Assembly (NCBI RefSeq): GCF_018881755.1
Contig: NZ_JACVPS010000004.1
Coordinates: forward strand, 62,001-126,000
From: Polynucleobacter finlandensis
Lineage (GTDB): Bacteria; Pseudomonadota; Gammaproteobacteria; Burkholderiales; Burkholderiaceae
Direction of reading: 5' to 3'
DNA: 64,000 nt
Position 1 is the first letter of the stretch. Each line of letters starts with the position of its first letter. The notes under the pieces were generated by a model, which was not told where the DNA came from, did no database searches, and saw only the letters and a program-made list of their open reading frames with translations. Shown one piece after another: positions 39,619 to 49,581 of the stretch. The position numbers and the translations under genes are program-made.

Positions 39619-41613
39619 TTATTTAAGAGCAATACATTGCTTGACGGTTTTTGCAATCTGATCCACCGTCAAGCCAAAATATTCATAGAGCACCGGCGCA
39701 GGTGCGGATTCACCGAAGGTATCCACTCCATGCACTGCTGCACAGCCATACTTCCACCAAAAATCCGTGACGCCAGCTTCGACTGCAATACGCGGAACTT
39801 TCGCAGGCAATACTTTGGCCTTATAAGCAGCATCTTGCTGATCAAATACGGTAGTTGAAGGTATCGACACCACCCGAATTCCTAAGCCTTCATTTTCTAA
39901 GCGCTCGGCTGTTTGCAAAGCCAAGGCAATTTCAGAACCTGTAGAAATGATGACCGCATCAATCGTGGATTTCTTCGAATCACGCAAGACATAGCCACCG
40001 CGCGCGATATCTTTTATCTGTTGCGCATTACGCGACACAAATGGACAGTTCTGGCGACTAAAAATTAAAGCGCTTGGGCCATTCTTACGCTCAATGGCTG
40101 AGCCCCACGCTACCGCACTTTCAGTGGTGTCACATGGACGCCAAACCATCAGGTTTGGAATCAAACGCAAGCTAGCCACGTGCTCAACCGATTGATGTGT
40201 TGGGCCATCTTCACCCAAACCAATCGAATCATGGGTGAACACAAAGATGCTACGCAACTTCATTAAGGCAGCCATCCGCAAGGCGTTACGACTGTAATCA
40301 GAGAAGGTGAGGAATGTACCACCAAATGGAATGTAACCGCCATGCAAAGCAATGCCATTCATGATGGCGCTCATACCAAATTCACGCACACCGTAGTTAA
40401 TGTGGTTGCCCCACTGATCAGCGCGTACTGGTTTACATGTGCTCCAGTTGGTTAAGTTGGAACCCGTTAAATCTGCAGAACCACCCATGAACTCAGGCAA
40501 TGCTGGAGCCAAGGCTTCGATCGCATTTTGACTGGCTTTACGTGTAGCAATCGTTTCTGCTTTCGTTTGGCAAGTTTTCAAATACGCATTCAGTGTTGCA
40601 GAAAAATCTTTCGATAGATCTCCTTGCATACGGCGCTGCAATTCAGATGCAAGTTCTGGATATTTATTTTTATAAGCTTGGAACTTCTTATTCCACTCGT
40701 GCTCGGCTGCTTGGCCGCGTTTTTTAAAATCCCATGCCGTATAAATATCTTTTGGAATCTCGAAAGGAGCATAAGGCCAGTTCAAAGCAACACGGGTTGC
40801 CGCAATCTCAGCAGCGCCCAATGGAGAACCATGTACCTTGTCGCTACCTGCCATATTGGGTGAGCCTTGACCAATTGCAGTCTTGCAACAAATCAATGTT
40901 GGCTTATCACTTTTCTTGGCTTGTGCAATAGCCGCTGCTACTGCCTCTGCATCATGACCATCCACCGCGCGAATTACATTCCAACCATAAGCCTCAAAAC
41001 GCTTTGGCGTATCTTCGTTAAACCAAGAGACAACCTTGCCATCAATAGAGATGCCGTTGTCATCCCACATAGCAATCAGTTTATTAAGTTTCAGAGTACC
41101 AGCCAATGAACACACTTCATGACTAATGCCTTCCATCAAACAACCATCGCCTAAGAAAACATAAGTGTGATGATCAACAATGTTATGCCCGGGACGATTA
41201 AATTCTTCGGCTAATAATTTTTCTGCAATTGCCATCCCTACCGCGTTGGAAATTCCCTGACCCAAAGGTCCAGTGGTTGTTTCAACGCCGGGAGTAATAC
41301 CGTACTCAGGATGCCCTGGAGTTTTGCTATGCAACTGACGGAAATTTTTCAACTCACCAATCGGTAAATCGTAACCAGTGAGATGTAAGAGCGAATACAA
41401 CAACATGGAACCGTGACCATTTGATAAAACGAAACGATCGCGATTCATCCAATGTGGATCTGTCGGATTGTGTTGTAAATGTTCATTCCAAAGTCCAACG
41501 GCAATATCTGCCATCCCCATGGGCATCCCAGGGTGCCCTGAATTGGCTTGTTGAACTGCATCCATCGAAAGGGCGCGAATGGCATTGGCCATGCGAATTT
41601 GTAGGTTTGACAT
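39619..41613 (-). CDS. tkt: Transketolase
   Basis: A thiamine-diphosphate enzyme of the pentose phosphate pathway, moving two-carbon units between sugar phosphates. The start at 41613 gives [15 protein letters not shown]; 30 further in-frame codons upstream run into the divergent rsmE region and are unlikely. Motifs include [18 protein letters not shown], the ThDP site [13 protein letters not shown]...[31 protein letters not shown], and [18 protein letters not shown]. The length of about 664 residues is typical. It is followed by gap. Confidence 0.98.
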   Translation of the reverse strand: MSNLQIRMANAIRALSMDAVQQANSGHPGMPMGMADIAVGLWNEHLQHNPTDPHWMNRDRFVLSNGHGSMLLYSLLHLTGYDLPIGELKNFRQLHSKTPGHPEYGITPGVETTTGPLGQGISNAVGMAIAEKLLAEEFNRPGHNIVDHHTYVFLGDGCLMEGISHEVCSLAGTLKLNKLIAMWDDNGISIDGKVVSWFNEDTPKRFEAYGWNVIRAVDGHDAEAVAAAIAQAKKSDKPTLICCKTAIGQGSPNMAGSDKVHGSPLGAAEIAATRVALNWPYAPFEIPKDIYTAWDFKKRGQAAEHEWNKKFQAYKNKYPELASELQRRMQGDLSKDFSATLNAYLKTCQTKAETIATRKASQNAIEALAPALPEFMGGSADLTGSNLTNWSTCKPVRADQWGNHINYGVREFGMSAIMNGIALHGGYIPFGGTFLTFSDYSRNALRMAALMKLRSIFVFTHDSIGLGEDGPTHQSVEHVASLRLIPNLMVWRPCDTTESAVAWGSAIERKNGPSALIFSRQNCPFVSRNAQQIKDIARGGYVLRDSKKSTIDAVIISTGSEIALALQTAERLENEGLGIRVVSIPSTTVFDQQDAAYKAKVLPAKVPRIAVEAGVTDFWWKYGCAAVHGVDTFGESAPAPVLYEYFGLTVDQIAKTVKQCIALK

Positions 41614-41657
41614 CGTAAAAGTGGTCTCGGGGAAAATAAATTGGCTATATTTCAGTA

Positions 41658-42419
41658 ATGCCTCAATTTTATCTTCCCGGGCCTTGGGAAATCCAAAAGC
41701 CAACCACCCTCACCCCTGAGGTAGCCCACCATTTGCGAGTTCGCCGCGTCCAAGCTGGCGAAAGCTTCCCAGTATTCGATGGAAAAGGCCAAGTGGCCCA
41801 GGCAGAGCTCCTATCCTTGACTGCTAAATCTGGGGAGGCTCTGCTAACCCAAGCTCGCCTTGACACCCATCGTGAGAGCCCTTATGCCATTACATTGGCC
41901 CAAGGCCTTGCTGGTGGCGATAAAATGGACTGGATTGTTGAAAAGGCCATTGAAACAGGCGCCCAAAATATTGCCCCCTTGCAATGCGAGCGCTCCGTTA
42001 TCAAACTCACTGGGCCCAATAATGCGGAACGCGCTCAAAAACGACTGCTCCACTGGAAGGGCATCATTCAAGCTGCCTGCGAACAATGTGATCGGACCGT
42101 TCTAGCTAACCTAGAGCCCATTCAAAGCTTTGAGAGCTTCCTTAAAGCCTCGCAAAAGCCAACATTAAAGCTACTCTTAAGTCCAGATGCCACCAAAAGC
42201 ATGCATTCAGTGCTGATGGAGACAGTGCCTCAAGATATCGTCTTAATGATTGGTCCAGAAGGTGGTCACTCCCCAGAGGAGGAGGCGCTCGCCCAAGCTG
42301 CAGGCTATCAGCTCGTATCTTTGGGTGAACGGGTGCTGCGCACAGAAACAGCTGGTGTTGTAGCGATTACAGCCGTTCACACTATTTGGAACCCAGAAAT
42401 GCAAAATCGCCTCAAATAG
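41658..42419 (+). CDS. rsmE: 16S rRNA (uracil-1498-N3)-methyltransferase
   Basis: A SPOUT-class methyltransferase that makes m3U1498 in 16S rRNA. The N-terminal PUA-like part includes [24 protein letters not shown]. The knotted SAM domain shows [20 protein letters not shown] and the C-terminal [12 protein letters not shown]...[18 protein letters not shown], the trefoil-knot signature. At 253 residues it is complete. It is divergent from tkt across 44 bases. Confidence 0.96.
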   Translation: MPQFYLPGPWEIQKPTTLTPEVAHHLRVRRVQAGESFPVFDGKGQVAQAELLSLTAKSGEALLTQARLDTHRESPYAITLAQGLAGGDKMDWIVEKAIETGAQNIAPLQCERSVIKLTGPNNAERAQKRLLHWKGIIQAACEQCDRTVLANLEPIQSFESFLKASQKPTLKLLLSPDATKSMHSVLMETVPQDIVLMIGPEGGHSPEEEALAQAAGYQLVSLGERVLRTETAGVVAITAVHTIWNPEMQNRLK

Positions 42420-42427
42420 AGGCGATT
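42405..42427. terminator. Hairpin spanning the rsmE stop codon
   Basis: Arms AATCGCCTC and GAGGCGATT form a perfect 9-bp stem around AAATA, with the rsmE TAG inside the loop/arm region. It stands between the convergent rsmE and the barstar-like gene. No T-run follows on either strand, so intrinsic termination is uncertain. Confidence 0.4.
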
Positions 42428-42451
42428 AGGCTACATCGAATTGCTTGCTGA

Positions 42452-43072
42452 TTAAGCGAATGAGTAGAAGACGCGATAAGGCGTACGACGCTCAGCCCAG
42501 AAATCAACTGCATCGCGGAAGACATCCAACAAGGTCTCGCGTGCTTCTTTGTCGAACTTCTGTGTACAAGGCAAGCCCTCTAGAACTACCACGAAGCCTG
42601 GCTGTGGGCCTGACTTATCTACCAAAGTAGTCAATGCATCTAAGAGCGGGTCATAGTTCTTTGCCTGCTGCTTAGTAAGCGAATAAGCAGTAGCAATAGA
42701 CTCAAGGACCTCGCCTTTAGTCATTGCATGGGCACAGCTAGCGTAAATAAAGTGCTGACCTAATTCGGTAGCAGCTTCCTGCAGATCTGGCGTGCGGAAA
42801 GCACGAATAGATTGCACGATATTAGGGCGCACACTGCGCAACATTGCCGGTGGTCCGGCATCACGAACGGCCAAAGCGGCACGCCAAGTAGCTGTCACTT
42901 TTTTCCCCGAAACTTGATTTGCTGCATAGGTTTGTAAACGAGATAAACCACCCTGAGCATAAACATTGGCAGCGGATGACTCAGTTTCAAGTCGATCATT
43001 GCTGTCCCAACTTTCAGCCCGGCTATGTTCATCGAAGCTTGCTGTATTGGTGTTTTCAGAGCGATTATTCAT
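42452..43072 (-). CDS. Barstar-like family protein
   Basis: A 206-residue protein. The C-terminal 85 residues resemble the barstar (RNase inhibitor) fold as found in Burkholderiales proteins: KQQAKNYDPLLDALTTLVDK, FVVVLEGLPCTQKFDKEARE and TLLDVFRDAVDFWAERR. The first 60 residues are polar and low-complexity, and the middle (about 65-125) has no recognised domain. No barnase-like RNase or toxin gene is adjacent, so a role as an immunity or antitoxin protein is only a possibility. It is preceded by two inverted repeats and the malic enzyme gene on the same strand. Confidence 0.6.
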   Translation of the reverse strand: MNNRSENTNTASFDEHSRAESWDSNDRLETESSAANVYAQGGLSRLQTYAANQVSGKKVTATWRAALAVRDAGPPAMLRSVRPNIVQSIRAFRTPDLQEAATELGQHFIYASCAHAMTKGEVLESIATAYSLTKQQAKNYDPLLDALTTLVDKSGPQPGFVVVLEGLPCTQKFDKEARETLLDVFRDAVDFWAERRTPYRVFYSFA

Positions 43073-43130
43073 GATGGGTGCTAGGTTACCCTTATCCCGC
43101 CATCAAATCAAGCCCAAATACAGTACATTT

Positions 43131-43153
43131 TATATAAACCATTGATTTATATA
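43131..43153. repeat. Short A+T-only inverted repeat
   Basis: Arms TATATAAA and TTTATATA (8 bp, perfect) flank the 7-base spacer CCATTGA. It lies 5 bases from a longer palindrome and about 60 bases upstream of the barstar-like gene, in the likely promoter region of that gene. Confidence 0.7.
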
Positions 43154-43157
43154 GAAA

Positions 43158-43193
43158 TAATATATGTAAGTTATCACTAACTTACATATATTA
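43158..43193. repeat. Perfect 16-bp-arm palindrome between malic enzyme and the barstar-like gene
   Basis: Arms TAATATATGTAAGTTA and TAACTTACATATATTA are exact reverse complements separated by TCAC. It begins 8 bases downstream of the malic enzyme stop. It could form a hairpin in the transcript or serve as a symmetrical protein-binding site. There is no long T-run after it on the minus strand, so it is not a textbook terminator. Confidence 0.85.
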
Positions 43194-43200
43194 GAAGCAC

Positions 43201-45525
43201 TTAAGAGATCCCCCTGGCATTACTAGCGGCCTCTACAACTGCCAAAGTCGTCACATTGACTATCCGTCGCACTGTCGCAGCTGGCGTCAAAATATGAATC
43301 GGTTTAGCGACTCCTAACAACAATGGGCCAATCGCAATGCCATTACCCGCAGCTGTCTTCAATAAGTTGTAAGAAATATTTGCAGCATCAATATTTGGCA
43401 GAACAAGCAGATTCGCATCCCCCTTCAACGATGAAGAAGTAACAGCACCAGCACGAATGGTTGCATCCAATGCGCTATCGCCATGCATCTCGCCGTCGAC
43501 TTCTAATTTCGGGTCCGCAATCTTCAGTAGAGCTAACACCTCACGCATTTTGATTGCAGAAGGTGCGTTGCTTGAACCAAAGTTGGAGTGCGAGAGCAGT
43601 GCAACTTTTGGAACGAGTCCTAATTTGCGCATCTCACTTGCGGCCATCAGTGTTAACTCTGATAACTGTTCAGCTGTTGGATCAATATTGATGTGGGTAT
43701 CAACCAAGAATACTTGTCGACCAGGCAGAATTAAACCGGACATCGCACCATAAACATTTGCACCCGCCTCTTTGCCAATCACTTCATCAACGTATTTCAG
43801 ATGCGTTGCAGTTTTGCCAATCGTTCCAGAGATCATGCCATCGGCCATGCCTTTAGAAATCAACATGGATCCGATCAAGCTATTACGGCGGCGCATCTCT
43901 AGCTTAGCAAAAGACTCTGTAACGCCTTTGCGCTCTGTTAAAGCGAGATAGGTCTGCCAAAAATCACGGAAACGGGAGTCATTTTCTGGGTTAACGATTT
44001 CAAAGTCATTCCCAGCCTTCATGCGCAAGCCAAATTTCTCAATACGATGCTCAATCACCGCAGGACGACCAATCAAAATCGGTGTTGCAAGATGCTCATC
44101 AATGATGATTTGGACTGCGCGCAATACGCGCTCGTCTTCACCTTCGGCAAAGACAATGCGCTTTTGGTTAGCCGGTACACGCTTAGCAATACTAAACAGT
44201 GGCTTCATCAAAGTGCCGGAGTGATACACAAACTGCTGCAATTGATTGCGATAAGCGTCAAAGTCTTTAATGGGGCGTAAAGCTACGCCGTCATCCATCG
44301 CCGCTTTTGCAACTGCAGGTGCAATCACAGTAATCAAGCGTGGATCAAATGGTTTTGGAATCAAATATTCGGGACCAAATGATAAATTCTCAATGCCATA
44401 TACAGAAGCAACAACCTCACTCTGCTCAGCCTGAGCTAGCTCTGCTACGGCCTTTACAGCCGCGACTTCCATGCCACGTGTAATCGTGGTGGCACCTACG
44501 TCTAAGGCACCACGGAAGATGAATGGGAAACACAAAACATTGTTGACTTGGTTTGGATAGTCTGTGCGGCCCGTAGCCATGACTGCATCAGGACGAACTT
44601 CTTTTACTTCTTCAGGCAGAATTTCTGGGGTGGGGTTTGCTAAGGCGTAGATCAATGGCTTGGGAGCCATCTTCTTCACCATGTCTTGTTTAAGCACGCC
44701 ACCAGCAGAGAGACCCAAGAAAATATCGGCACCTTCAATTGCTTCAGCCAGTGTACGCAGCTTAGTTTCTTGGCAGAACGGCTCCTTCTCAGGATCCATC
44801 AACTCTACGCGCCCTTTATAGGCAACACCAGCAAGATCGGTTACCCAAATATTTTTACGAGGAATGCCAAGATCTACTAAAAGGTCTAAGCAGGCTAAAG
44901 CAGCTGCACCAGCACCTGATGTCACCAACTTCACTTTGTCGATATCTTTACCAACCACTTTTAAGCCATTCAAAATAGCCGCGGCAACCACAATCGCAGT
45001 TCCATGCTGATCATCATGAAAAACAGGAATCTTCATGCGCGCTTGCAACTTGCGCTCAACCACGAAGCAATCAGGCGCCTTAATATCTTCTAAATTAATA
45101 CCGCCGAAGGTTGGCTCAAGCGCAGCAATGATTTCTACTAACTTGTCGGGATCGTTCTCATTGATCTCAATATCGAATACGTCAATGCCAGCAAATTTCT
45201 TAAAGAGAACTGCTTTACCTTCCATCACAGGCTTACTTGCCAATGGCCCAATATTTCCTAAACCTAAAACAGCGGTGCCATTAGTAATCACTCCAACCAA
45301 ATTTCCACGCGCCGTGTATTTAAAAGCATTAGCCGGATCTTTAACAATTTCTAAGCAAGGTGCAGCAACGCCAGGGGTGTATGCCAACGCTAAGTCGCGT
45401 TGATTGGTTAGCTGTTTCGTTGGTGCAATTTCGATTTTTCCAGGGACTGGAAACTCGTGGTAATGAAGCGCAGCATCTCTAAGGTCTGCAATTTGTTGAT
45501 CTTTGCTATTGCTTGATTGGGTCAT
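43201..45525 (-). CDS. maeB: NADP-dependent malic enzyme with C-terminal phosphotransacetylase-like domain
   Basis: A two-domain protein of 774 residues. Residues 1 to about 430 are malic enzyme, decarboxylating malate to pyruvate: [56 protein letters not shown] and the NADP site [16 protein letters not shown]. Residues about 440-774 resemble phosphate acetyltransferase ([42 protein letters not shown]), which in this family is usually regulatory. This fused form is standard in proteobacteria. It is divergent from thiL. Confidence 0.96.
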   Translation of the reverse strand: MTQSSNSKDQQIADLRDAALHYHEFPVPGKIEIAPTKQLTNQRDLALAYTPGVAAPCLEIVKDPANAFKYTARGNLVGVITNGTAVLGLGNIGPLASKPVMEGKAVLFKKFAGIDVFDIEINENDPDKLVEIIAALEPTFGGINLEDIKAPDCFVVERKLQARMKIPVFHDDQHGTAIVVAAAILNGLKVVGKDIDKVKLVTSGAGAAALACLDLLVDLGIPRKNIWVTDLAGVAYKGRVELMDPEKEPFCQETKLRTLAEAIEGADIFLGLSAGGVLKQDMVKKMAPKPLIYALANPTPEILPEEVKEVRPDAVMATGRTDYPNQVNNVLCFPFIFRGALDVGATTITRGMEVAAVKAVAELAQAEQSEVVASVYGIENLSFGPEYLIPKPFDPRLITVIAPAVAKAAMDDGVALRPIKDFDAYRNQLQQFVYHSGTLMKPLFSIAKRVPANQKRIVFAEGEDERVLRAVQIIIDEHLATPILIGRPAVIEHRIEKFGLRMKAGNDFEIVNPENDSRFRDFWQTYLALTERKGVTESFAKLEMRRRNSLIGSMLISKGMADGMISGTIGKTATHLKYVDEVIGKEAGANVYGAMSGLILPGRQVFLVDTHINIDPTAEQLSELTLMAASEMRKLGLVPKVALLSHSNFGSSNAPSAIKMREVLALLKIADPKLEVDGEMHGDSALDATIRAGAVTSSSLKGDANLLVLPNIDAANISYNLLKTAAGNGIAIGPLLLGVAKPIHILTPAATVRRIVNVTTLAVVEAASNARGIS

Positions 45526-45607
45526 CTGTTAACTCGTTGTAAGACATATTGAGCCTTTTATTCTATTCCTCTCAGATGAAGAACTCCTAAGAGCCATAAA
45601 ATGAGGC

Positions 45608-46621
45608 ATGCATTCTGAACTTGGCGAATTTGAGCTCATTCAACGTTTTTTCAAAACGAGGGCGGAGGCTATGCCTTCTCCAGACGGCCAATCGATTGCG
45701 CTGGGGATTGGGGATGATTGCGCCCTCATCAAACCTCACTCAGAAGAAGAAATTGCCATTACTACCGATATGCTGGTCGAAGGGCGGCACTTTTTTGCGA
45801 ATGCCAACCCAGAATGGTTGGGCCACAAAGCCTTAGCAGTTAACCTCTCAGACCTTGCTGCCATGGGCGCTAAGCCGCTTGGTTTCACGCTGGCTATCGC
45901 ATTACCCCATGCCGATTTAGGCTGGTTAGAGGCCTTTAGCAACGGTTTATTTGCAGTTGCACAAAAATATTCTTGCCCACTGATTGGTGGTGACACTACC
46001 GCAGGTCCACTCAATATTTGCATCACAGCCTTTGGCAGCATCCCCCTCGGAAAAGCCATTAAGAGATCTGGGGCGATTGCAGGGGATGAGATTTGGGTGT
46101 CAGGCTCTGTAGGCGATGCAAGACTCGCACTTGCTGCACTGCGTCATGAATTACACCTTTCCACCATCGATTTACAAACGATTGAACTTCGCATGCATCA
46201 ACCTACTCCCAGAGTTGATCTGGGAATCTGCTTAAGGGGTATTGCTAGCGCAGCCCTGGATATTTCCGATGGGCTCTTGGGCGATCTAAAGCACATACTC
46301 AAACAATCTAAAGTGGATGCCGAGATTTTTCTCGATCGCATCCCAAAATCTGTAACACTGCAACATCAGAGTGAAGCCATTCAGAATCAATTTGCTGCAT
46401 GTGGCGGAGATGACTACGAGATTTGTTTTACAGCACATCCCGAGCAATGCAATGCCGTCAATGAAATCAGCAAAAAATTACATATAGCAATCACGCACAT
46501 CGGTAACGTTAAAACAATGCAATCTGCAGAAGCAAGCATTCAGTTATTAAATAAAAATGGTGAAGCGTTGAGTGTCACTGAGACTGCAGGCCTTCTTAAA
46601 TCATTCGATCACTTTGCATGA
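45608..46621 (+). CDS. thiL: Thiamine-monophosphate kinase
   Basis: ThiL makes thiamine diphosphate from the monophosphate. The N-terminal GEFELIQRFF is followed by GIGDDCALI and the metal/nucleotide region ITTDMLVEGRHFF. The segments LAVNLSDLAAMGAKPLGFTLAIALP and LIGGDTTAGPLNI, and the C-terminal DISDGLLGDLKHIL and GGDDYEICFT, complete the family pattern. At 337 residues it is normal. It overlaps pgpA by four bases (ATGA). No TPP riboswitch was seen upstream. Confidence 0.96.
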   Translation: MHSELGEFELIQRFFKTRAEAMPSPDGQSIALGIGDDCALIKPHSEEEIAITTDMLVEGRHFFANANPEWLGHKALAVNLSDLAAMGAKPLGFTLAIALPHADLGWLEAFSNGLFAVAQKYSCPLIGGDTTAGPLNICITAFGSIPLGKAIKRSGAIAGDEIWVSGSVGDARLALAALRHELHLSTIDLQTIELRMHQPTPRVDLGICLRGIASAALDISDGLLGDLKHILKQSKVDAEIFLDRIPKSVTLQHQSEAIQNQFAACGGDDYEICFTAHPEQCNAVNEISKKLHIAITHIGNVKTMQSAEASIQLLNKNGEALSVTETAGLLKSFDHFA

Positions 46622-47193
46622 ATCCAGAAATAAACCAAAGTCTAAGCGCAAAGCCAACTGTTAAATGGATGCTGGGGTCTGCAAGTCGTACCATTGCTTT
46701 TGGCTTTGGTAGCGGACTCAGCCCAATAGCGCCAGGTACTGCTGGCACTCTGTGGGCATGGGCTAGCTTTCTGATTGGAAGTTATTTCCTCACTACTGCA
46801 AACTGGCTCTGGATTATTGGCGTGGGAATCTTGCTGGGATGCTGGATCTGCGGACAAGTCAGTGAAGAGCTTGGCAAAAAGGATTTTGGCGGCATCGTTT
46901 GGGATGAGGTTGTGGCCTTTTGGCTCATTCTTGTACTCACAATGCCCATGACAATATGGATGCAAGCTTTAGCCTTTGGCGTCTTTCGTTTCTTTGATGC
47001 TGCTAAGCCAGGGCCAATTGGCTTGATTGATCATCACTTCAAACATCTCGAAGAAAATAATAACCAAGCACCCTCCAACATAAAGCAAACTCTTTGGCGA
47101 GGTTTTGGAATCATCGCGGATGATCTCGCTGCAGCTTTCCTAACGTATCTTGTGATCGTCGCAGTCCAAGTTGCCATTCAATTATCTATATGA
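46618..47193 (+). CDS. pgpA: Phosphatidylglycerophosphatase A
   Basis: An inner-membrane phosphatase forming phosphatidylglycerol. FGFGSGLSPIAPGTAGTLWAW near residue 27 and the active-site block KDFGGIVWDEVVAFWLILV near 85 are diagnostic, as is FRFFDAAKPGPIGLIDHHFK. Four hydrophobic segments are visible in 191 residues. It is coupled by ATGA overlaps to thiL upstream and pncC downstream, a gene trio widely conserved in betaproteobacteria. Confidence 0.95.
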   Translation: MNPEINQSLSAKPTVKWMLGSASRTIAFGFGSGLSPIAPGTAGTLWAWASFLIGSYFLTTANWLWIIGVGILLGCWICGQVSEELGKKDFGGIVWDEVVAFWLILVLTMPMTIWMQALAFGVFRFFDAAKPGPIGLIDHHFKHLEENNNQAPSNIKQTLWRGFGIIADDLAAAFLTYLVIVAVQVAIQLSI

Positions 47194-47684
47194 CCTCTAC
47201 CTTAGACATCGCCAAGGAAGTCGCTAAGCACCTCATTGCCAGGGGCTGGACGCTAGCGCTGGCTGAATCTTGTACCGGCGGACTTGTATGTGCAGCCTTG
47301 ACAGACTTGCCAGGCTCTAGTGACTGGTTCGAGCGGGGCTACATTACCTATAGCAATCAAGCCAAAACAGAATGTCTGGGCGTGCCAACTGAAACTATTG
47401 AATCTTTTGGAGCAGTGAGTGAACAAGTCGCAAAAGCAATGTCAGAGGGCGCACAAAAAAATGCTGGCGTTAACGTCGCCGTTTCGATTACCGGCATTGC
47501 AGGACCAGCAGGCGGCTCAATAGAAAAACCAGTGGGTACCGTTTGTTTTGGCTGGACGATTACAAAAGAAAATTTAGTAGCCATCACTATCTGCAAGACG
47601 ATGCAATTTTCTGGAGATCGCCAAGCAGTTCGCGAACAAGCCCGCGACTATGCACTTTCTGAGCTGATTGAACTTCTCAAATAA
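47190..47684 (+). CDS. pncC: Nicotinamide-nucleotide amidohydrolase (CinA C-terminal family)
   Basis: A 164-residue stand-alone CinA-C domain that deamidates NMN for NAD recycling. Conserved elements are LALAESCTGGLVCAALTDLPGSSDWFERGYITYSN near residues 19-53 and SITGIAGPAGGSIEKPVGTVCF near 95-116. No N-terminal CinA domain is present. It is the last gene of thiL-pgpA-pncC and ends within a palindrome shared with the convergent corA. Confidence 0.95.
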   Translation: MTSTLDIAKEVAKHLIARGWTLALAESCTGGLVCAALTDLPGSSDWFERGYITYSNQAKTECLGVPTETIESFGAVSEQVAKAMSEGAQKNAGVNVAVSITGIAGPAGGSIEKPVGTVCFGWTITKENLVAITICKTMQFSGDRQAVREQARDYALSELIELLK

Positions 47685-47698
47685 CTTAGTAAGTTATT
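47680..47698. terminator. Hairpin covering the stop codons of pncC and corA
   Basis: AATAACTT and AAGTTATT form a perfect 8-bp stem around AGT. The pncC TAA lies in one arm and the corA TAA in the other. It may end both convergent transcripts, but it is A+T-rich and lacks a T-run. Confidence 0.4.
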
Positions 47699-48659
47699 TC
47701 ATCCAACCTTTGTGATGGAAGTACCAAAGTGGGATGATCGCAGACACAATCATGACGCCAATAGCCATTGGGTAACCCCAGGATAAGTCTAGCTCCGGCA
47801 TAAATCTATAGTTCATACCCCAGATACTGGCCAGTAATGTTGGCGGCATCAAGGCGACAGATACCACCGAGAAGATCTTGATGATTTTACTTTGGTTCAA
47901 GTTAATGAAACCAACCGTTGCATCCATTAAGAAGTTAATCTTATCGAACAAGAATGCGGTATGGTTTTCTAAAGAATCAATATCTCGCAGAATCTGACGT
48001 GCTTCTTCTTGTTGCTCATCAGATAATAATTTGCTGCGCATTAAGAAAGAAAGTGCGCGGCGGGTATCCATCACATTGCGACGAATACGTCCGTTTGTAT
48101 CTTCTTCTGTTGCAATGGTTTCTAAAACTTCGGCAGCATCGGCATCATTAATGTCGTCAGAAAGCACTCGCTTACCAGCACGCTCTAAATTTTCGTAAAC
48201 CTCTTCCAAGGCATCGGCAGAGTACTCAGCATCGGTTGAATACAAGTCGAGCAAAACATCTTTTGCATTGCTCACTGAGCCTGGGCGTAAACGGGCACGC
48301 AAACGCACCAAACGGAACACTGGTAAATCTTCATCATGAATAGAGAACAAAACTTGTTTGGTCATCACGAAAGCAACCCGGACGTTACGAGAAGTTTCTT
48401 CTTCGTCCAACAGGAAGTCAGTACGAATGTGCAAATGGCCGTCATCAGCCTCGAAATAGCGAGCTGAAGCCTCTAAGTCACCTAAATCATCTAATTCAGG
48501 CAAAAGTACACCAAATGCCTCTTTAATCCAGATAAGCTCTTCCTCTTCGGGATCGACAACGTCAATCCAGATAGGATTTGAATATTGCAACAATTCATTG
48601 CGATCTTCGACTTGCTCTTGAGAGAGGCGGCCATTTTGCAGAACGAACAAGTTGATCAT
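47694..48659 (-). CDS. corA: CorA-type magnesium/divalent cation transporter
   Basis: A pentameric inner-membrane channel subunit of 321 residues. The long N-terminal cytosolic part contains the WIDVVDPEEEEL opening and the stalk helix region. Two transmembrane helices lie near the C-terminus, with the selectivity motif GMN in SIWGMNYRFMPELDLSWGYP between them and a basic C-terminal end (HHKGWMK). It is convergent with pncC and divergent from pyrF. Confidence 0.95.
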   Translation of the reverse strand: MINLFVLQNGRLSQEQVEDRNELLQYSNPIWIDVVDPEEEELIWIKEAFGVLLPELDDLGDLEASARYFEADDGHLHIRTDFLLDEEETSRNVRVAFVMTKQVLFSIHDEDLPVFRLVRLRARLRPGSVSNAKDVLLDLYSTDAEYSADALEEVYENLERAGKRVLSDDINDADAAEVLETIATEEDTNGRIRRNVMDTRRALSFLMRSKLLSDEQQEEARQILRDIDSLENHTAFLFDKINFLMDATVGFINLNQSKIIKIFSVVSVALMPPTLLASIWGMNYRFMPELDLSWGYPMAIGVMIVSAIIPLWYFHHKGWMK

Positions 48660-48733
48660 GGTGAACTCCTAAGGAATGTGCGCTAGTTTATCCTATAGAC
48701 CATGACAGTTTCACTAAAATAAGCTCAAATCCA

Positions 48734-49579
48734 ATGAACTCCAGTCCAAATACCTTTACCCAGCAACTCCAGTCTGCATGGGCTTCCCAAGGCAGCATGC
48801 TGTGCATTGGGTTGGATCCAGATCCGAAGCGCTTACCCCCATCGCTACAAGGGAAACCAGAGGGCATTTTTGAGTTCTGCCGAGAAATCGCTGATGCCAC
48901 AGCAGATTTAGCTTGTTCCTTTAAGCCCCAATTTGCTTACTTTGCATCTCAGGGCGCCGAAGCTCAACTAGAAAAACTCATAGCGCACCTGAAGCATAAA
49001 TACCCCAAGATCCCTGTGATTCTGGACTCTAAACGTGGAGATATCGGCAGTACAGCCGAGCACTACGCCATGGAAGCCTTTGAACGCTATGGCGCCGATG
49101 CCGTCACTGTTAGCCCCTATATGGGCTTTGATTCGGTTGAGCCTTACCTGCGACACGCTGGCAAAGGGGTCATTATTTTGTGCCGCACCTCTAATCCTGG
49201 TGGGTCAGATTTGCAATTTTTAAATGTTGCTCCTGGTGGCGAACCACTCTATCTTCATGTGGCCAAATTAGCAGCCAAAAAATGGAATAGCTCCGGTCAA
49301 ATCAGCCTGGTGGTTGGCGCTACCTTCCCAGAAGAGATTGCTAAGGTCCGGGCCGTTGTTGGCGAAATGCCACTGCTGATTCCGGGGATCGGTGCGCAAG
49401 GTGGTGATATTGACGCCACCGTCAAAGCAGGCAGTATTGCCAATAAACCAGGGATGGGAATGATGATCAACTCATCTCGAGCGATTTTGTATGCCAGCTC
49501 TGGATCTGATTTTGCAGAAGCCGCCAGAAAGGTAGCGCAAAGTACTCGAGATGCCTTACGCTCTGCAGCCACAAAATAA
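48734..49579 (+). CDS. pyrF: Orotidine 5'-phosphate decarboxylase, class 2
   Basis: The final step to UMP. This is the longer class 2 form (281 residues): [13 protein letters not shown] near residue 20, the catalytic Lys-Asp block [17 protein letters not shown] near 95, [15 protein letters not shown], and the C-terminal [13 protein letters not shown]. It is divergent from corA and ends two bases before the stop of the convergent mtgA. It is unlinked to pyrB/pyrR in this window. Confidence 0.97.
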   Translation: MNSSPNTFTQQLQSAWASQGSMLCIGLDPDPKRLPPSLQGKPEGIFEFCREIADATADLACSFKPQFAYFASQGAEAQLEKLIAHLKHKYPKIPVILDSKRGDIGSTAEHYAMEAFERYGADAVTVSPYMGFDSVEPYLRHAGKGVIILCRTSNPGGSDLQFLNVAPGGEPLYLHVAKLAAKKWNSSGQISLVVGATFPEEIAKVRAVVGEMPLLIPGIGAQGGDIDATVKAGSIANKPGMGMMINSSRAILYASSGSDFAEAARKVAQSTRDALRSAATK

Positions 49580-49581
49580 AA

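Noticed and set aside
45526..45607. TPP riboswitch upstream of thiL
   Set aside because: No CTGAGA...ACCTGA-type core is present in the 82-base gap.
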